From the NCBI RefSeq assembly GCF_027913215.1, contig NZ_CP115784.1:1178001-1242000 (forward strand): a stretch of DNA of 64,000 nucleotides. Direction: 5' to 3'. The position numbers and the translations under genes are program-made. Of this stretch, positions 10,412-19,839 are shown one piece after another. Numbering within the stretch: the stretch's first letter is position 1; each line of letters starts with the position of its first letter. The DNA comes from Paracoccus aerodenitrificans (GTDB lineage: Bacteria > Pseudomonadota > Alphaproteobacteria > Rhodobacterales > Rhodobacteraceae). The notes under the pieces were generated by a model that worked only from the letters and a program-made list of their open reading frames with translations, did not search any database and was not told the DNA's origin.

Positions 10412-11091
10412 CTGGTGCGGGCTTTCAGAGCGTTCCGGTCAAGCAATACATATCCTTCGCCCCGGCGTGTTTCGATGACGCCCTCTCCGACTTTCTTCCG
10501 CAGCCTGCCGATAACCACTTCGATGGATTTGAAATCCCGGTCAGCATTGGCGTCATACAGATGTTCGGCAAGCTCCGAGCGCGACACGACCCGGTTCTTG
10601 TGATGGATCAGATAGGACAGGATCCGGGTCTCGAACGCGGTCAGCTTCAGTGGCGACCCTTCACGGGTGATAACGCTTAGCTGGCTGTCCAGTTTCAGCA
10701 CACCCGCCGAGATAACCGTCTGGGCGTGACCCGCCGCCCGCCGGACCAGAGTTTGCGCACGGATCACCACCTCATCCAGCCGGAACGGTTTGACGGCATA
10801 ATCATCTGCACCTGCACGAAACCCGGCCACCTTGTCGGCCCATTCGCCCCGCGCCGTCAGGATCAGAACCGGCATGGTGATACCGGATTCGCGCCAGCTT
10901 GTCAGAACCTCGATCCCCGGCATACCGGGGAGGCCGAGGTCCAGAACCGCCACGTCATAGGTTTCCGTGGCACCGAGAAACTCACCCTCTTCGCCATCTG
11001 CCGCGCAATCGGTGACAAAGCCTGCATCCTGCATGGCCTTGCTGAGCTGATCGGACAGGGTAGAATCATCTTCGATAATCAGGCACCGCAT
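10408..11091 (-). CDS. OmpR-family response regulator (FeuP-like)
   Basis: This 227-residue protein has a receiver domain (about 1-115) with acidic pocket E7-D8-D9, phosphoacceptor Asp51 (VLDLGLPG), the conserved Thr in LTARG and Lys in VKPF. A winged-helix DNA-binding domain follows, with SRSELAEHLYD and the GEGYVL wing end. The close resemblance over LTAR and DRDFKSIEVVIGRLRKK is to FeuP/PhoP regulators. It starts immediately after the stop of the PepSY-like gene (TAAATG) and is presumably phosphorylated by the kinase encoded next. Confidence 0.9.
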   Translation of the reverse strand: MRCLIIEDDSTLSDQLSKAMQDAGFVTDCAADGEEGEFLGATETYDVAVLDLGLPGMPGIEVLTSWRESGITMPVLILTARGEWADKVAGFRAGADDYAVKPFRLDEVVIRAQTLVRRAAGHAQTVISAGVLKLDSQLSVITREGSPLKLTAFETRILSYLIHHKNRVVSRSELAEHLYDANADRDFKSIEVVIGRLRKKVGEGVIETRRGEGYVLLDRNALKARTR

Positions 11092-11415
11092 TTACTCGTG
11101 ATCTCCTTCATCGTGATGTCGCGCGGCGGTCAATCCCCGGCCGCGCACATCCAGAATCCGCCCGGTTTCGGCATCTAGGCGAATGCGGATGACATTGTTT
11201 TGCGGGCTGAGCAATGTCAGCTCATGCACCGCATGCACCCCCGAGGCGAATTCGAACGCTTTCGGAGAATCCAGACGTGCGCCAAGCAACCGGCCGTGGA
11301 AGCGTTCCTTCACGATCATGACGATCTTCGGAAATGGCATCAGCTCCGCCAGCTTCACAGGCTCGGCGGTCAGCGGTGTGCACAGGGCCAGACATATCAG
11401 GGCGACGCGGATCAT
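11092..11415 (-). CDS. Small periplasmic PepSY-like protein (FeuN position)
   Basis: This 107-residue protein has a short signal peptide (MIRVALICLALCTPLTAEP). One PepSY-like unit follows, ending in a strand pair (VIRIRLDAETGRILDVRGRG). A short His/Asp-rich tail ends the protein (ARHHDEGDHE). It is the first gene of the two-component operon and abuts the regulator with no gap. In Sinorhizobium the equivalent small periplasmic protein restrains the kinase, so a kinase-inhibitor role is plausible here but only inferred. The acidic/His tail could bind metal. Confidence 0.75.
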   Translation of the reverse strand: MIRVALICLALCTPLTAEPVKLAELMPFPKIVMIVKERFHGRLLGARLDSPKAFEFASGVHAVHELTLLSPQNNVIRIRLDAETGRILDVRGRGLTAARHHDEGDHE

Positions 11416-11540
11416 TTGGAAATAGTATGTGCCAGCAGGTAAACCAAAGCCAAATACTCCGTTGGTGAATGGTTCGTAAACGATTCGCTAATCAGGTCAC
11501 ATCCGGGGCAATTCCCCGTGCGAATTTGAAAGGAAGTAAA
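11416..11540. promoter_or_regulatory. Divergent promoter region between the two-component operon and the secreted PepSY protein
   Basis: A 125-base gap, AT-richer than its flanks, separates the two divergent 5' ends. Autoregulation by the response regulator is likely from the layout, but I could not pick a clean direct repeat by eye. Confidence 0.45.
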
Positions 11541-12533
11541 ATGATCAGCAAACTGAAAACATCCGTTGCGAGCCTTGCATTGATCGCGGCTTTCGGCACC
11601 GGTCTGGCTTTCGCGCAGACGGAGGCTCAGCCGCAGGTCCAGCCTGCCCCGGCGGAAAACGCCGCGCCGGGTGGCTCGGAAACCCAGCTGCCCGCGATCC
11701 TTCAGGGTGAGGGCTTTACCGATGTCGAAACCCGTCCGGGACGTCGCGGCGGTGCCTTCGCCAAAGGCACGATTGCAGAAAGCGGCAAGGATTTTCAGGC
11801 GATGATCGGCCCGGATGGGCAGCTTGTGGCGATCCGCACGGCTGAAGGGTCCTCATTGCCTCAGTCTCTGGTCGATGAGATGCTGTCGCAGGCGGCGCGG
11901 GACAATGCCGTGACCGCTGAAATCACCGAGCTGAATGCGATCGGCACCCGTGGCGATGCGGTGATGATCTCGGGACAGGATGCCTCGGGCGACACGGTCC
12001 GCATCGAATTCGGCGCGGATGGCGAGCTGGTGCATTTCTCTCGCGGTGAGGAAAAGCACGATGGCGACGGTCCGCGTGGCGATATGCGCAAGCCGATGGG
12101 ACCGGGCGGCGATATGCATGACGACAAGGAACGTGAAGGCGACAAGGAAGCCGATCACGACCACGAAGACGATGACAAGGCGGATGACCATCCCGAACGC
12201 AAGGATGCACCGCGCGGCGACCGTGGCGAGCGGCGTCCCGGCGGCGATCCTGCCCGCATGATCCAGCCTTCTGCGCCGGAAGGCCACCAGCCGATGCCGA
12301 TGGGCGAACGTGCTGCGCCTGAGGCCGGTGGTGCTGCTCAGCCCGGCGATGCGCCGCAGCCGGTCGATGAAGCCGCGCTGCGTTCAGCGGTCGAGGAAGC
12401 CGGATATACCGAGCTTGGGACCATCCGTCCCGAAGGTCCCGGTGCCACGGTCGAGGCGGTGAACCCGCAGGGCGAAGAAGTTGTCGTGACGGTCAGCCCG
12501 GAAGGCGAGGTCGTCCGCGAAACTGCTCGCTGA
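11541..12533 (+). CDS. Secreted protein with two PepSY-like units and a His/Asp-rich linker
   Basis: This 330-residue exported protein has a Sec signal peptide (about 1-25, ending AFAQ). A first PepSY-like region (about 45-160) follows, then a strongly charged linker (about 165-240) packed with Asp, Glu, His, Lys and Met, including HDHEDDDKADDH. A second PepSY-like unit lies at the C-terminus (about 275-330). AAAGGAAG lies 6 bases before the chosen ATG; an upstream in-frame start at 11469 has no such site. It is divergent from the PepSY/regulator/kinase operon and is likely its target or sensor partner. A divalent-metal role is suggested by composition only. Confidence 0.8.
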   Translation: MISKLKTSVASLALIAAFGTGLAFAQTEAQPQVQPAPAENAAPGGSETQLPAILQGEGFTDVETRPGRRGGAFAKGTIAESGKDFQAMIGPDGQLVAIRTAEGSSLPQSLVDEMLSQAARDNAVTAEITELNAIGTRGDAVMISGQDASGDTVRIEFGADGELVHFSRGEEKHDGDGPRGDMRKPMGPGGDMHDDKEREGDKEADHDHEDDDKADDHPERKDAPRGDRGERRPGGDPARMIQPSAPEGHQPMPMGERAAPEAGGAAQPGDAPQPVDEAALRSAVEEAGYTELGTIRPEGPGATVEAVNPQGEEVVVTVSPEGEVVRETAR

Positions 12534-12559
12534 TCACCGCCAGCCGGTAACAGCATTGG

Positions 12560-12590
12560 GGCGCGGTCCGAAACGGCCCGCGCCTTTCTT
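12560..12590. terminator. Hairpin terminator between convergent genes
   Basis: GGCGCGG at 12560-12566 pairs with CCGCGCC at 12578-12584, followed by TTTCTT. An inner CCG/CGG pair extends the stem. It ends the upstream plus-strand gene. Confidence 0.65.
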
Positions 12591-12593
12591 GCG

Positions 12594-13067
12594 TTAGGGC
12601 TGCTGCAAGGCGTTCAGCAGAAGCGACAGGGCATGTTCGACCGTCGCCATGCGAACCTGCTTGCGCCCAAGAGGCCCGAAATCGATGGTTTCCGTGCGAA
12701 TGCCGTTGGGATCTGCGATGCCGAAACAGACCCTGCCTTCCGGTTTGTGATCCGATCCGCCCGGCCCGGCGATGCCGGTCACCGAAACCGCCAGCCCCGC
12801 CTCTGAGCGGTCATAAGCGCCCTTCGCCATTTCAGCGGCGACCTCTTCACTGACTGCGCCAAATTGCGCCAGCGTGTCAGAGCCGACGCCAAGCATCTCG
12901 CGCTTTGCGGCGTTGGAATAGGTAACGAAGCCGCGATCCACCACATCGGATGATCCGGCGATATCGGTCAGTGCCGCCGCGATCATCCCGCCGGTACAGC
13001 TTTCCGCCGTGGCGATCATGACGCCTTTGTCACGGGCGGCGTTCAGCACATCCGAGGCCCGGCTCAC
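12594..13067 (-). CDS. pncC: Nicotinamide-nucleotide amidase (CinA C-terminal family)
   Basis: This 157-residue stand-alone CinA C-terminal domain deamidates NMN back to nicotinate mononucleotide in pyridine nucleotide recycling. The family signature TAESCTGGMIAAALTDIAGSS is near residue 20, with the active Ser in ESCTGG, and VTGIAGPGGS lies further on. The start is GTG at 13067, overlapping the pgpA stop in a GTGA. It is the last gene of an ispDF-pgpA-pncC operon, an order common in alphaproteobacteria. Confidence 0.93.
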   Translation of the reverse strand: MSRASDVLNAARDKGVMIATAESCTGGMIAAALTDIAGSSDVVDRGFVTYSNAAKREMLGVGSDTLAQFGAVSEEVAAEMAKGAYDRSEAGLAVSVTGIAGPGGSDHKPEGRVCFGIADPNGIRTETIDFGPLGRKQVRMATVEHALSLLLNALQQP

Positions 13068-13561
13068 ATCAGGAATCCGTGGCTGATCCCGGCTGCGATG
13101 ATCGTGGCGATCCCGGCGAACAGCCCGGCCCAGAGGTCATCCAGCATCACGCCGCGCGTGCCGCCCTCACGGTCGGCGCGTCCGACCAGCCAGGGCTTCC
13201 AGATGTCGAACAGGCGGAAGAACAGGAAGGCCGCGACCCAGCCGGGATAGGGAAAATCGGTCGAGGGCAGTCCCATATACCAGAAGCCGAAAGAGGGAAA
13301 ACACAGCGCCAGCCACTGCCCCGCAACCTCGTCGATCACGATCTCGGAGCGGTCCGGGTCCTCCATCCCCGCCGTATAGCGCGGCACGGCCCAGAAGCCG
13401 AGCGCGGTGACGGCGGCGGTCGCCAGCAAGAGCAGCGGGAAATGCCCGACCCAGTGGATCAGAACGCCGAGGGCGATGGCGACCAGAGACCCCCAAGTGC
13501 CGGGGGCGGGTCGCATATTTCCTGCGCCGAACCAGGTACAGAGCAGCTTTTCCATGATCAT
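13064..13561 (-). CDS. pgpA: Phosphatidylglycerophosphatase A
   Basis: This 165-residue membrane phosphatase removes the terminal phosphate of phosphatidylglycerophosphate to make phosphatidylglycerol. Family motifs visible are [15 protein letters not shown] near the N-terminus, [11 protein letters not shown] in the middle, and [12 protein letters not shown] near the end. Three to four hydrophobic helices are visible. The ATG overlaps the ispDF stop in an ATGA. Confidence 0.93.
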   Translation of the reverse strand: MIMEKLLCTWFGAGNMRPAPGTWGSLVAIALGVLIHWVGHFPLLLLATAAVTALGFWAVPRYTAGMEDPDRSEIVIDEVAGQWLALCFPSFGFWYMGLPSTDFPYPGWVAAFLFFRLFDIWKPWLVGRADREGGTRGVMLDDLWAGLFAGIATIIAAGISHGFLM

Positions 13562-14697
13562 TCCTTTATCAGCGTGGCGGTGGCGATGGCGGCGATGCCC
13601 TCGCCGCGCCCGGTGAAGCCCAACCGCTCCGAGGTGGTTGCTTTCACCGAGATGCGCGTGGGCTCGGTCCCGGTGATCTCGGCCAGCTTCGCCTGCATTT
13701 CTTTCGCATGGGGGCCGATCTTGGGTGCCTCACAGATCAGCGTGACATCCGCATTGCCGATCCGGAAACCGCGTTCCCGCGCCAGTCCCGCTGCGTGGCG
13801 CAGGAAGATCACGCTGTCGGCCCCTTTCCATTGCGGATCGGAGGGGGGGAAGTGACGCCCGATATCGCCCTCTGCCAGAGCGCCATAGATTGCGTCGGTC
13901 AGCGCATGCATCCCGACATCGGCATCGGAATGGCCTTTGAGGGCGCGGTCATGGTCGATCCTGATGCCGCACAGTGTCACATGATCGCCATCCTCGAAGG
14001 CGTGAACGTCGAATCCATTGCCGAGGCGTATATCCATATCGGTCCCCAATATGCGGCGGGCGCGGTCGAAATCCGGCCCGTAGGTGAGTTTCAGATTATC
14101 CTCGGAACCCGGCGTGATGGCCACCTCATGCCCGGCGCGGCGGGCCAGCTCCACATCATCGGCGGCCCCTTCCGGAAACGCGCGATGGGCGGCAAGAATT
14201 GCGTCCAGCCGGAAACCCTGAGGCGTCTGGGCCCGAAAAAGCCCCTCGCGGGATTGCATGGCGACGACATGCCCGTCCTCGCCGCGCCACAGTGCATCGC
14301 TGACCGGAAGCGCAGGCGCGGCGGCGATTGACCCTTCTTGCAGCGCATCGGTTACGCCCGAAATCACCGCTTCGCTGACCAGAGGCCGTGCGCCGTCATG
14401 GATCAGCACATGGGTGATATCGCTGTGCTCCAGCACCTCAAGCCCGGCCCGGACGCTGTCAGAGCGCGTCGCGCCGCCTGCCACCAGCGTGACCGCACCG
14501 CTCAGCTCGGCCACGCCCTGCGCCATGTCGTCGGGATGCAGAACCACGACAATGCGCCGGAAGCCGGAAAATGCCGCGATGCTGCGTGCCAGCACGCTGC
14601 GCCCCGCCAGATCGCGCCATTGCTTCGGTGTCCCGCCCATGCGGGTGCCGCGACCTGCGGCGGTGACGATGACGGCGAATGTATCGGGACGTTTCAT
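13558..14697 (-). CDS. ispDF: Bifunctional IspD/IspF enzyme of the MEP isoprenoid pathway
   Basis: This 379-residue fusion has an IspD domain (CDP-ME synthesis; residues about 1-220) with the nucleotide-binding [10 protein letters not shown] loop. An IspF domain (MECDP synthase; about 223-379) follows, with metal ligands D230 and H232 (NGFDVHAF) and the [10 protein letters not shown] signature. The fused form is typical of alphaproteobacteria. The linking enzyme IspE is not in the window. I took ATG 14697 rather than upstream in-frame codons because the IspD fold starts there. It is divergent from rpiA across 111 bases. Confidence 0.95.
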   Translation of the reverse strand: MKRPDTFAVIVTAAGRGTRMGGTPKQWRDLAGRSVLARSIAAFSGFRRIVVVLHPDDMAQGVAELSGAVTLVAGGATRSDSVRAGLEVLEHSDITHVLIHDGARPLVSEAVISGVTDALQEGSIAAAPALPVSDALWRGEDGHVVAMQSREGLFRAQTPQGFRLDAILAAHRAFPEGAADDVELARRAGHEVAITPGSEDNLKLTYGPDFDRARRILGTDMDIRLGNGFDVHAFEDGDHVTLCGIRIDHDRALKGHSDADVGMHALTDAIYGALAEGDIGRHFPPSDPQWKGADSVIFLRHAAGLARERGFRIGNADVTLICEAPKIGPHAKEMQAKLAEITGTEPTRISVKATTSERLGFTGRGEGIAAIATATLIKE

Positions 14698-14808
14698 GGC
14701 CCGAAGCTCTATGCCACAGATGCGGGTCGTGCAATCGGGACGATTGTCCCCTGTCTCTCGGCGCAAGCCCGGGGTAGAAAGGCGGCGGATCAGGAAAGGA
14801 ACCGCGAC

Positions 14809-15546
14809 ATGACCGAAGCCAGCCCCGCAGATATCGCCAAGAATGCCGCCGCCGAGGCCGCCGTCGCTCTGGTCGAGGACGGAATGAGGCTGGGCCTCGG
14901 CACCGGATCGACGGCCGTGTTCATGGTCCGGCGGCTGGCGGAACGGGTCAAGGCTGAAGGTCTGACGCTGCGCTGCGCCGCGACCAGCAAATCCACCGCT
15001 GAACTGGCCGAAAGCCTCGGCCTGCGGATCGAGGCGCTTGACGAGATCGGCTGGCTCGATCTGACGCTGGACGGCGCGGATGAGGTCGATCCGGATCTGA
15101 ACCTGATCAAGGGCGCGGGCGGTGCGCTGCTGCGCGAAAAGATCGTCGCGATGGCCTCTGACCGGATGGTGGTCATGGCCGATGGCAGCAAGGTCGTCGA
15201 TGTCCTAGGCGCGTTTCATCTGCCGGTCGAGGTTATCGAGTTCGGCTGGCAGACGACTCAGGCGCTGATCGCGCGGGTGCTGGATGAGCAGGGGCTGGAT
15301 CACCGTCCCATCCTGCTGCGCCAGTCCGATGATGCGGCCTACAGGACCGATGAGGGCAATCTGATCCTCGATCTGGCTCTGGAGCGGATCGAGGACCCGG
15401 CGCGGCTTTCTGCCGCGCTGAATGCGATCCCCGGCGTGGTGGAAAACGGGCTTTTCCTGCATATCTGTGATCTGGCGATCATTGGCAGGCCTGATGGTTC
15501 CGTTGCCGAACTGACCGCAGAGGGAAGCGAAGAGGAAGTGGAATGA
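14809..15546 (+). CDS. rpiA: Ribose-5-phosphate isomerase A
   Basis: This 245-residue enzyme interconverts ribulose 5-phosphate and ribose 5-phosphate. Motifs visible are [15 protein letters not shown], the [13 protein letters not shown] stretch, [25 protein letters not shown] (catalytic Asp/Lys region) and the C-terminal [23 protein letters not shown] is 8 bases before the ATG. The much longer open frame upstream is antisense to ispDF and is rejected. The gor ATG overlaps its stop. Confidence 0.94.
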   Translation: MTEASPADIAKNAAAEAAVALVEDGMRLGLGTGSTAVFMVRRLAERVKAEGLTLRCAATSKSTAELAESLGLRIEALDEIGWLDLTLDGADEVDPDLNLIKGAGGALLREKIVAMASDRMVVMADGSKVVDVLGAFHLPVEVIEFGWQTTQALIARVLDEQGLDHRPILLRQSDDAAYRTDEGNLILDLALERIEDPARLSAALNAIPGVVENGLFLHICDLAIIGRPDGSVAELTAEGSEEEVE

Positions 15547-16928
15547 GTTTCGACTATGATCTTTTCGTCATCGGCGGAGGCTCCGGCGGGGTCCGCGCGG
15601 CCCGGATCTCGGCAGGCTATGGCGCGAAGGTCGGGCTGGCCGAAGAAAGCCGCATGGGTGGCACCTGCGTCATCCGGGGCTGTGTGCCGAAAAAACTGAT
15701 GATATTTGCGTCCTCTGCCCCGGAATTTGCAGAGGAGGCGCAGGCCTATGGCTGGCGCGATGCCTCTGCGGGCGCATTTTCATGGGATGCGTTCAAGGGA
15801 AGGCTGGATACCGAGCTTGACCGGCTGGAAGCCGCCTATACGCGAGGTTTCGAAAGTGTCGGCGGCACGATCCATCATCAGCGGGCCCGGATCGTCGGCC
15901 CGCATGAGGTGGAACTGGCGGATGGGTCGCGTTTCAGCGCCAAGCATATTCTGATCGCCGCCGGTGGCCGCCCGCAATTGCCCGGAATCGAGGGCGAAGC
16001 ACTGGGGATGATCTCGGACGATCTGTTCCTGATGGAGCAACTGCCAGGGCGGGTTCTGGTGGTCGGAGGCGGTTTCATTGCCTGCGAATTCGCCACGATC
16101 CTGAACGGGTTGGGCGCTGAGACCGTGCTGGCCTATCGCGGCGACAAGGTGCTGCGCGGTTTCGACACGGATGGGCGACTGCTTGTGACCGAGCAATTGC
16201 AGCAGATCGGTGTGGATCTGCGGCTGAACCTGTCTCCGGTCCGGCTGGAGAAAGACGGGGACGGGATCAAAGTCAGCTTCGATAACGGCCCGGATACGCA
16301 TGTCGATGCGGTGATCTTTGCCACTGGCCGCAATCCTTACACAAAGGATCTGGGGTTGGAGGATGTCGGCGTGCAGCTTGGCCCGAATGGCGAAGTGGTC
16401 GTCGATGAGTGGTCGCAGACCAATATTCCGTCAATCTATGCCGTGGGCGATGTGACGAACCGGGTCAATCTGACTCCGGTCGCGATTCGCGAGGGGCATT
16501 CCTTCGCGGATACACTGTTCGGCAATAAGCCCCGCTATCTGGATCACACCCTTGTGGCCAGTGCGGTTTATACCCGCCCGCATGAAATGGCCTCGATCGG
16601 CATGACCGAGGATGAGGCGATCCTGCGTGGCGGTGTCGAGGTTTATGATGCGCGTTTCCGCCCCATGCGCTCCGCGTTCGCGGGATCGGATGCACGCGTT
16701 ATGATGAAGCTGCTGGTCGATGAGGACTCGCGCCGGGTGCTGGGTTGTCATATCTTCGGTCCCGAGGCCGGAGAGCTGATCCAGCTTGCGGCGATACCGA
16801 TCACGATGGGCGCGACCAAGGAGGATTTCGACCGCACGGTTGCGGTCCACCCGACCATCGCGGAAGAACTGGTCACGATGCGCCAGCCCACGCGCCGGCA
16901 CGACGAACCGCAAGGCGGCGACGCCTAG
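15543..16928 (+). CDS. gor: Glutathione-disulfide reductase
   Basis: This 461-residue FAD/NADPH flavoenzyme has an FAD-binding GGGSGGVRAARI at the N-terminus. The redox disulfide is C42-VIRG-C47 (GGTCVIRGCVPKKL). The NADPH-binding fold (VVGGGFIACEFATIL) and FAD-end motif (YAVGDVTNR) follow. The C-terminal active base is in VHPTIAEE. It keeps glutathione reduced. The start overlaps the rpiA stop (ATGA), so pentose-phosphate flux and NADPH-dependent glutathione reduction are expressed together. Confidence 0.93.
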   Translation: MSFDYDLFVIGGGSGGVRAARISAGYGAKVGLAEESRMGGTCVIRGCVPKKLMIFASSAPEFAEEAQAYGWRDASAGAFSWDAFKGRLDTELDRLEAAYTRGFESVGGTIHHQRARIVGPHEVELADGSRFSAKHILIAAGGRPQLPGIEGEALGMISDDLFLMEQLPGRVLVVGGGFIACEFATILNGLGAETVLAYRGDKVLRGFDTDGRLLVTEQLQQIGVDLRLNLSPVRLEKDGDGIKVSFDNGPDTHVDAVIFATGRNPYTKDLGLEDVGVQLGPNGEVVVDEWSQTNIPSIYAVGDVTNRVNLTPVAIREGHSFADTLFGNKPRYLDHTLVASAVYTRPHEMASIGMTEDEAILRGGVEVYDARFRPMRSAFAGSDARVMMKLLVDEDSRRVLGCHIFGPEAGELIQLAAIPITMGATKEDFDRTVAVHPTIAEELVTMRQPTRRHDEPQGGDA

Positions 16929-17007
16929 CTTAAGCGGGGTCAGCTTGACTTTTCAGGCTATGTCCCCAGTTTCATGCACGACGACAAAGACAGGAAGAGG
17001 CAGTCAG

Positions 17008-18366
17008 ATGGCACAAGGCCCCTGGGGTGGCGGCAGCAGCGGAGGCAATGGCAGCGGTGGCAAGGGGGGCAATGAACCCCCGCGCGGCCCTCAGCGTCCC
17101 TGGGGTCAGGGCGGAAATCAGGGCGATCCCGGCAAGCAGCGGCCAGAACCGCCGCGCCGGCCCGGACAGCGCCCGGGTGACATGCCCGAAATCGAAGAGC
17201 TGATGAAAAAAGGTCAGGACCGTTTGCGCGTCCTGATGGGGGGCCGAGGCTCGGGCAACAACAATAATGGCGGCGGGCCACGCCGTCCGCGAGGCTCGGG
17301 GTTCCGCTTCGACCGCCGCATGCTGATTATCGGCGGGCTGGTCGTGGTCGGGATGTGGACCGCGGCAAGCTTCTATACGGTCCGTCCGGAAGAACGCTCG
17401 GTTGAGTTTCTGTTCGGTCGCGCCGTCGGCACGGGTGAGCCGGGTCTGAACTTTGCGCCCTGGCCTGTCGTGACGAAGGAAGTTGTGCAGGTCACCGGCG
17501 AGCGCGTGACCGAGATCGGTTCCGGGCGCGTCGACAGCAGCCGCTCCAGCTCTGGCAGCGGCAGCGCGATTGCCACCACCGATAGCGGCCTGATGCTGAC
17601 CCGCGACCAGAATATCGTGGATATGGAATATCAGGTGGTCTGGAACATCTCCGACCCTGAGAAATACCTGTTCAACCTTGCCGATCCCTCGGGCACGATC
17701 CGGGCCGTGGCGGAATCCTCAATGCGCGACATTATCGCGCGGTCGGAACTTGCCCCGATCCTTAACCGCGACCGTGGCGCGATTGCCGAGGATCTGAAAC
17801 TATCGGTGCAGCAGACGCTGGACAGCTATGAATCAGGGGTGAATGTAATCCGGGTCAACCTTGACCGGGCCGACCCTCCGGGCGAGGTGATCGACGCGTT
17901 CCGCAAGGTGCAGGCCGCGCAGCAGCGCCGCGATGCACTTGAAAAACAGGCCGATGCCTATGCGAATCAGGTGCTGGCACAGGCCCGCGGTGATGCGGCG
18001 GCGGCCATCGAACAGGCCGAGGGTTACCGGGCCGAGGCGGTGAACAACGCGCAGGGTGAATCGGCGCGGTTCAATTCGGTCTATGCCGAATATGCGAAAG
18101 CCCCGGAAGTGACGCGCAAGCGGATGTATCTTGAAACGATGGAGCGTGTGCTCGGCAGCGTCGATAAGGTGATTATCGAAGACAGCGGCTCGGGCGGGGT
18201 GGTGCCCTACCTGCCGCTTGACCAGTTGCGTAGGCAGGGCGGTCAAGGCCCGTCATCGGGAAATAATGGTGGAAACGCAGGCGCTGCGCCTTCCTCAACC
18301 GCCCCATCCTCAGATAACGCCGCCAGCATGTCGGCAATTACGACCACGACCGGAGGAAGCAACTGA
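17008..18366 (+). CDS. hflK: FtsH protease modulator HflK
   Basis: This 452-residue SPFH/band 7 membrane protein has about 100 residues of Gly/Pro/Asn-rich cytoplasmic sequence at the N-terminus. One membrane helix (about 104-124) and an SPFH domain with the EERSVEFLFGR start follow. A coiled-coil region (AFRKVQAAQQRRDALEKQADAYANQVL) precedes a Ser/Asn-rich tail. With HflC it forms the large periplasmic cage that surrounds FtsH. I chose ATG 17008, with AGGAAGAGG just upstream. The hflC start overlaps its stop by one base. Confidence 0.92.
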   Translation: MAQGPWGGGSSGGNGSGGKGGNEPPRGPQRPWGQGGNQGDPGKQRPEPPRRPGQRPGDMPEIEELMKKGQDRLRVLMGGRGSGNNNNGGGPRRPRGSGFRFDRRMLIIGGLVVVGMWTAASFYTVRPEERSVEFLFGRAVGTGEPGLNFAPWPVVTKEVVQVTGERVTEIGSGRVDSSRSSSGSGSAIATTDSGLMLTRDQNIVDMEYQVVWNISDPEKYLFNLADPSGTIRAVAESSMRDIIARSELAPILNRDRGAIAEDLKLSVQQTLDSYESGVNVIRVNLDRADPPGEVIDAFRKVQAAQQRRDALEKQADAYANQVLAQARGDAAAAIEQAEGYRAEAVNNAQGESARFNSVYAEYAKAPEVTRKRMYLETMERVLGSVDKVIIEDSGSGGVVPYLPLDQLRRQGGQGPSSGNNGGNAGAAPSSTAPSSDNAASMSAITTTTGGSN

Positions 18367-19670
18367 TGGCGCGCGTCCGCAGAAACTTTATTCGCACGCT
18401 GGCCGTACCGGCCCTTATCATTGTCGCACTGATCGCGGCTTTTTCTCTTTATACGGTCGATGAGCGTGAGAAGGCTCTGGTGCTTCGGCTTGGCCGGGTG
18501 GTCAATGTCAAGGAAACACCCGGTCTGGGCATGAAGATGCCCTTCCTCGACGATGTGGTGAAATATGACGACCGGATGCTGGGTCTTCAGACCACGCCGC
18601 TGGAAATAACGCCTCTGGACGATCGCCGTCTGATCGTGGACGCTTTCGCCCGCTGGCGGATCGCCGATGTCGTCCGCTTCCGTCAGGCCGTGGGGACAGG
18701 CGGGACCGATATCGCGCTTGGCCGTCTCGATCCCATCGTGCGCACCGCGATTCGCGAGGTGCTGGGTGAGGTGCCTTCGACCGCCGTTCTGTCGGATGAC
18801 CGGACCTCGCTGATGAACCGGATCCGGGATGAGGCGCGTCTGAACTCGGAAGGGCTGGGGGTCGAGATCATCGACGTTCGCCTGACCCGGACCGACCTGC
18901 CAGAGCAGAACCTTGCCGCGACCTATGAACGGATGCGGGCCGAGCGTGACCGTGAGGCTGCCGATGAAATCGCTCGTGGTGAGGAAGCCGCGCAGCGTGT
19001 TCGCGCCGCCGCCGACCGGACCGTGACCGAGCTGACCTCGGAAGCCCGGCGGAATGCCGAGATCATCCGGGGTGAGGCCGATGCCGCGCGAAATGCGATC
19101 TATGCTGACGCGTACAGCCGCGATCCGGAATTCTTCGCCTTCACCCGCTCGCTGACATCTTATGAACAGGCTCTGAAGGGTGAGAACTCTCAGCTTGTCA
19201 TGCCGCCGGACGGGGATTTCTTCGCTTATCTGCGCAATGACGGCGCTGCCGGTGCGACCCCGGCGACCCCCGCCGAGGCACTGCCGCAGGAAGAAAACCT
19301 CTCGACGCTGCCGGAGGCCGGGCAGGGCGCAGATGCCCGCGCTCCGATTCAGGCGGACAGCGCGGTGACCCCGCGCCCCATCGAGATGCCCTGGGATGCC
19401 GAGCCCGGCGCGGGTCTGGGCGATGCGTCCGCTCTGGCCGATGAGTCGCCGGTGCCTCAGGCGGAAGGCGAGGGCGGCGATGCAGCGGCCCCGGATGCGG
19501 CGGAAAGTGCCGTGACCCCGGATGAGGGCGTTGCTGTCGAACTGCCCGAGACCGGACAGGATGAACCTGCGCAAACGCAGGAAGCACCGCCTGCCGAGGA
19601 TGCCGTTCAGTCCGGGGAGGCGGGTGAAAACAGCGCTCCGGCAGAAGAAACGCGGCAAGGCGACAACTGA
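18366..19670 (+). CDS. hflC: FtsH protease modulator HflC with a long acidic C-terminal tail
   Basis: This 434-residue partner of HflK has a membrane helix at about 10-30 and an SPFH domain (VDEREKALVLRLGRVV). A helical region follows (QNLAATYERMRAERDREA, EIIRGEADAARNAIYADAYS). The usual HflC ends near residue 290-300, where PDGDFFAYL is seen. Here about 135 further residues follow, rich in Ala, Glu, Pro and Gln. The extension is in frame with the same base composition, so it is a genuine tail. It ends just before a strong terminator. Confidence 0.92.
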   Translation: MARVRRNFIRTLAVPALIIVALIAAFSLYTVDEREKALVLRLGRVVNVKETPGLGMKMPFLDDVVKYDDRMLGLQTTPLEITPLDDRRLIVDAFARWRIADVVRFRQAVGTGGTDIALGRLDPIVRTAIREVLGEVPSTAVLSDDRTSLMNRIRDEARLNSEGLGVEIIDVRLTRTDLPEQNLAATYERMRAERDREAADEIARGEEAAQRVRAAADRTVTELTSEARRNAEIIRGEADAARNAIYADAYSRDPEFFAFTRSLTSYEQALKGENSQLVMPPDGDFFAYLRNDGAAGATPATPAEALPQEENLSTLPEAGQGADARAPIQADSAVTPRPIEMPWDAEPGAGLGDASALADESPVPQAEGEGGDAAAPDAAESAVTPDEGVAVELPETGQDEPAQTQEAPPAEDAVQSGEAGENSAPAEETRQGDN

Positions 19671-19672
19671 TG

Positions 19673-19700
19673 AAAAAGGGCGGCATAGGCCGCCCTTTTT
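19673..19700 (+). terminator. Rho-independent terminator of hflKC
   Basis: GGGCGGC at 19678-19684 pairs with GCCGCCC at 19689-19695, flanked by A5 and T5, immediately after the hflC stop. The symmetric A/T runs allow function on both strands. Confidence 0.85.
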
Positions 19701-19839
19701 CATGAAATCACGATGAGTTCATCGACGCGGAGCGTGATTTATTTGCAACGTCTTAACATCTGGCGTTTGTAGAAAACGCAAATCGACCCCGAAGAGTCGT
19801 GCGCCGGACATCTGGCGCTCTAATGGAAAGGATCATTCG

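Noticed and set aside
14338..14808. Open frame upstream of rpiA on the plus strand
   Set aside because: It is antisense to ispDF and lacks a ribosome site. The rpiA start at 14809 is well supported.
19756..19817. Direct repeat ACATCTGGCG twice, 52 bases apart, before degP
   Set aside because: A 10-base repeat in a 139-base promoter gap could be an activator site, but it can arise by chance and nothing else supports it.
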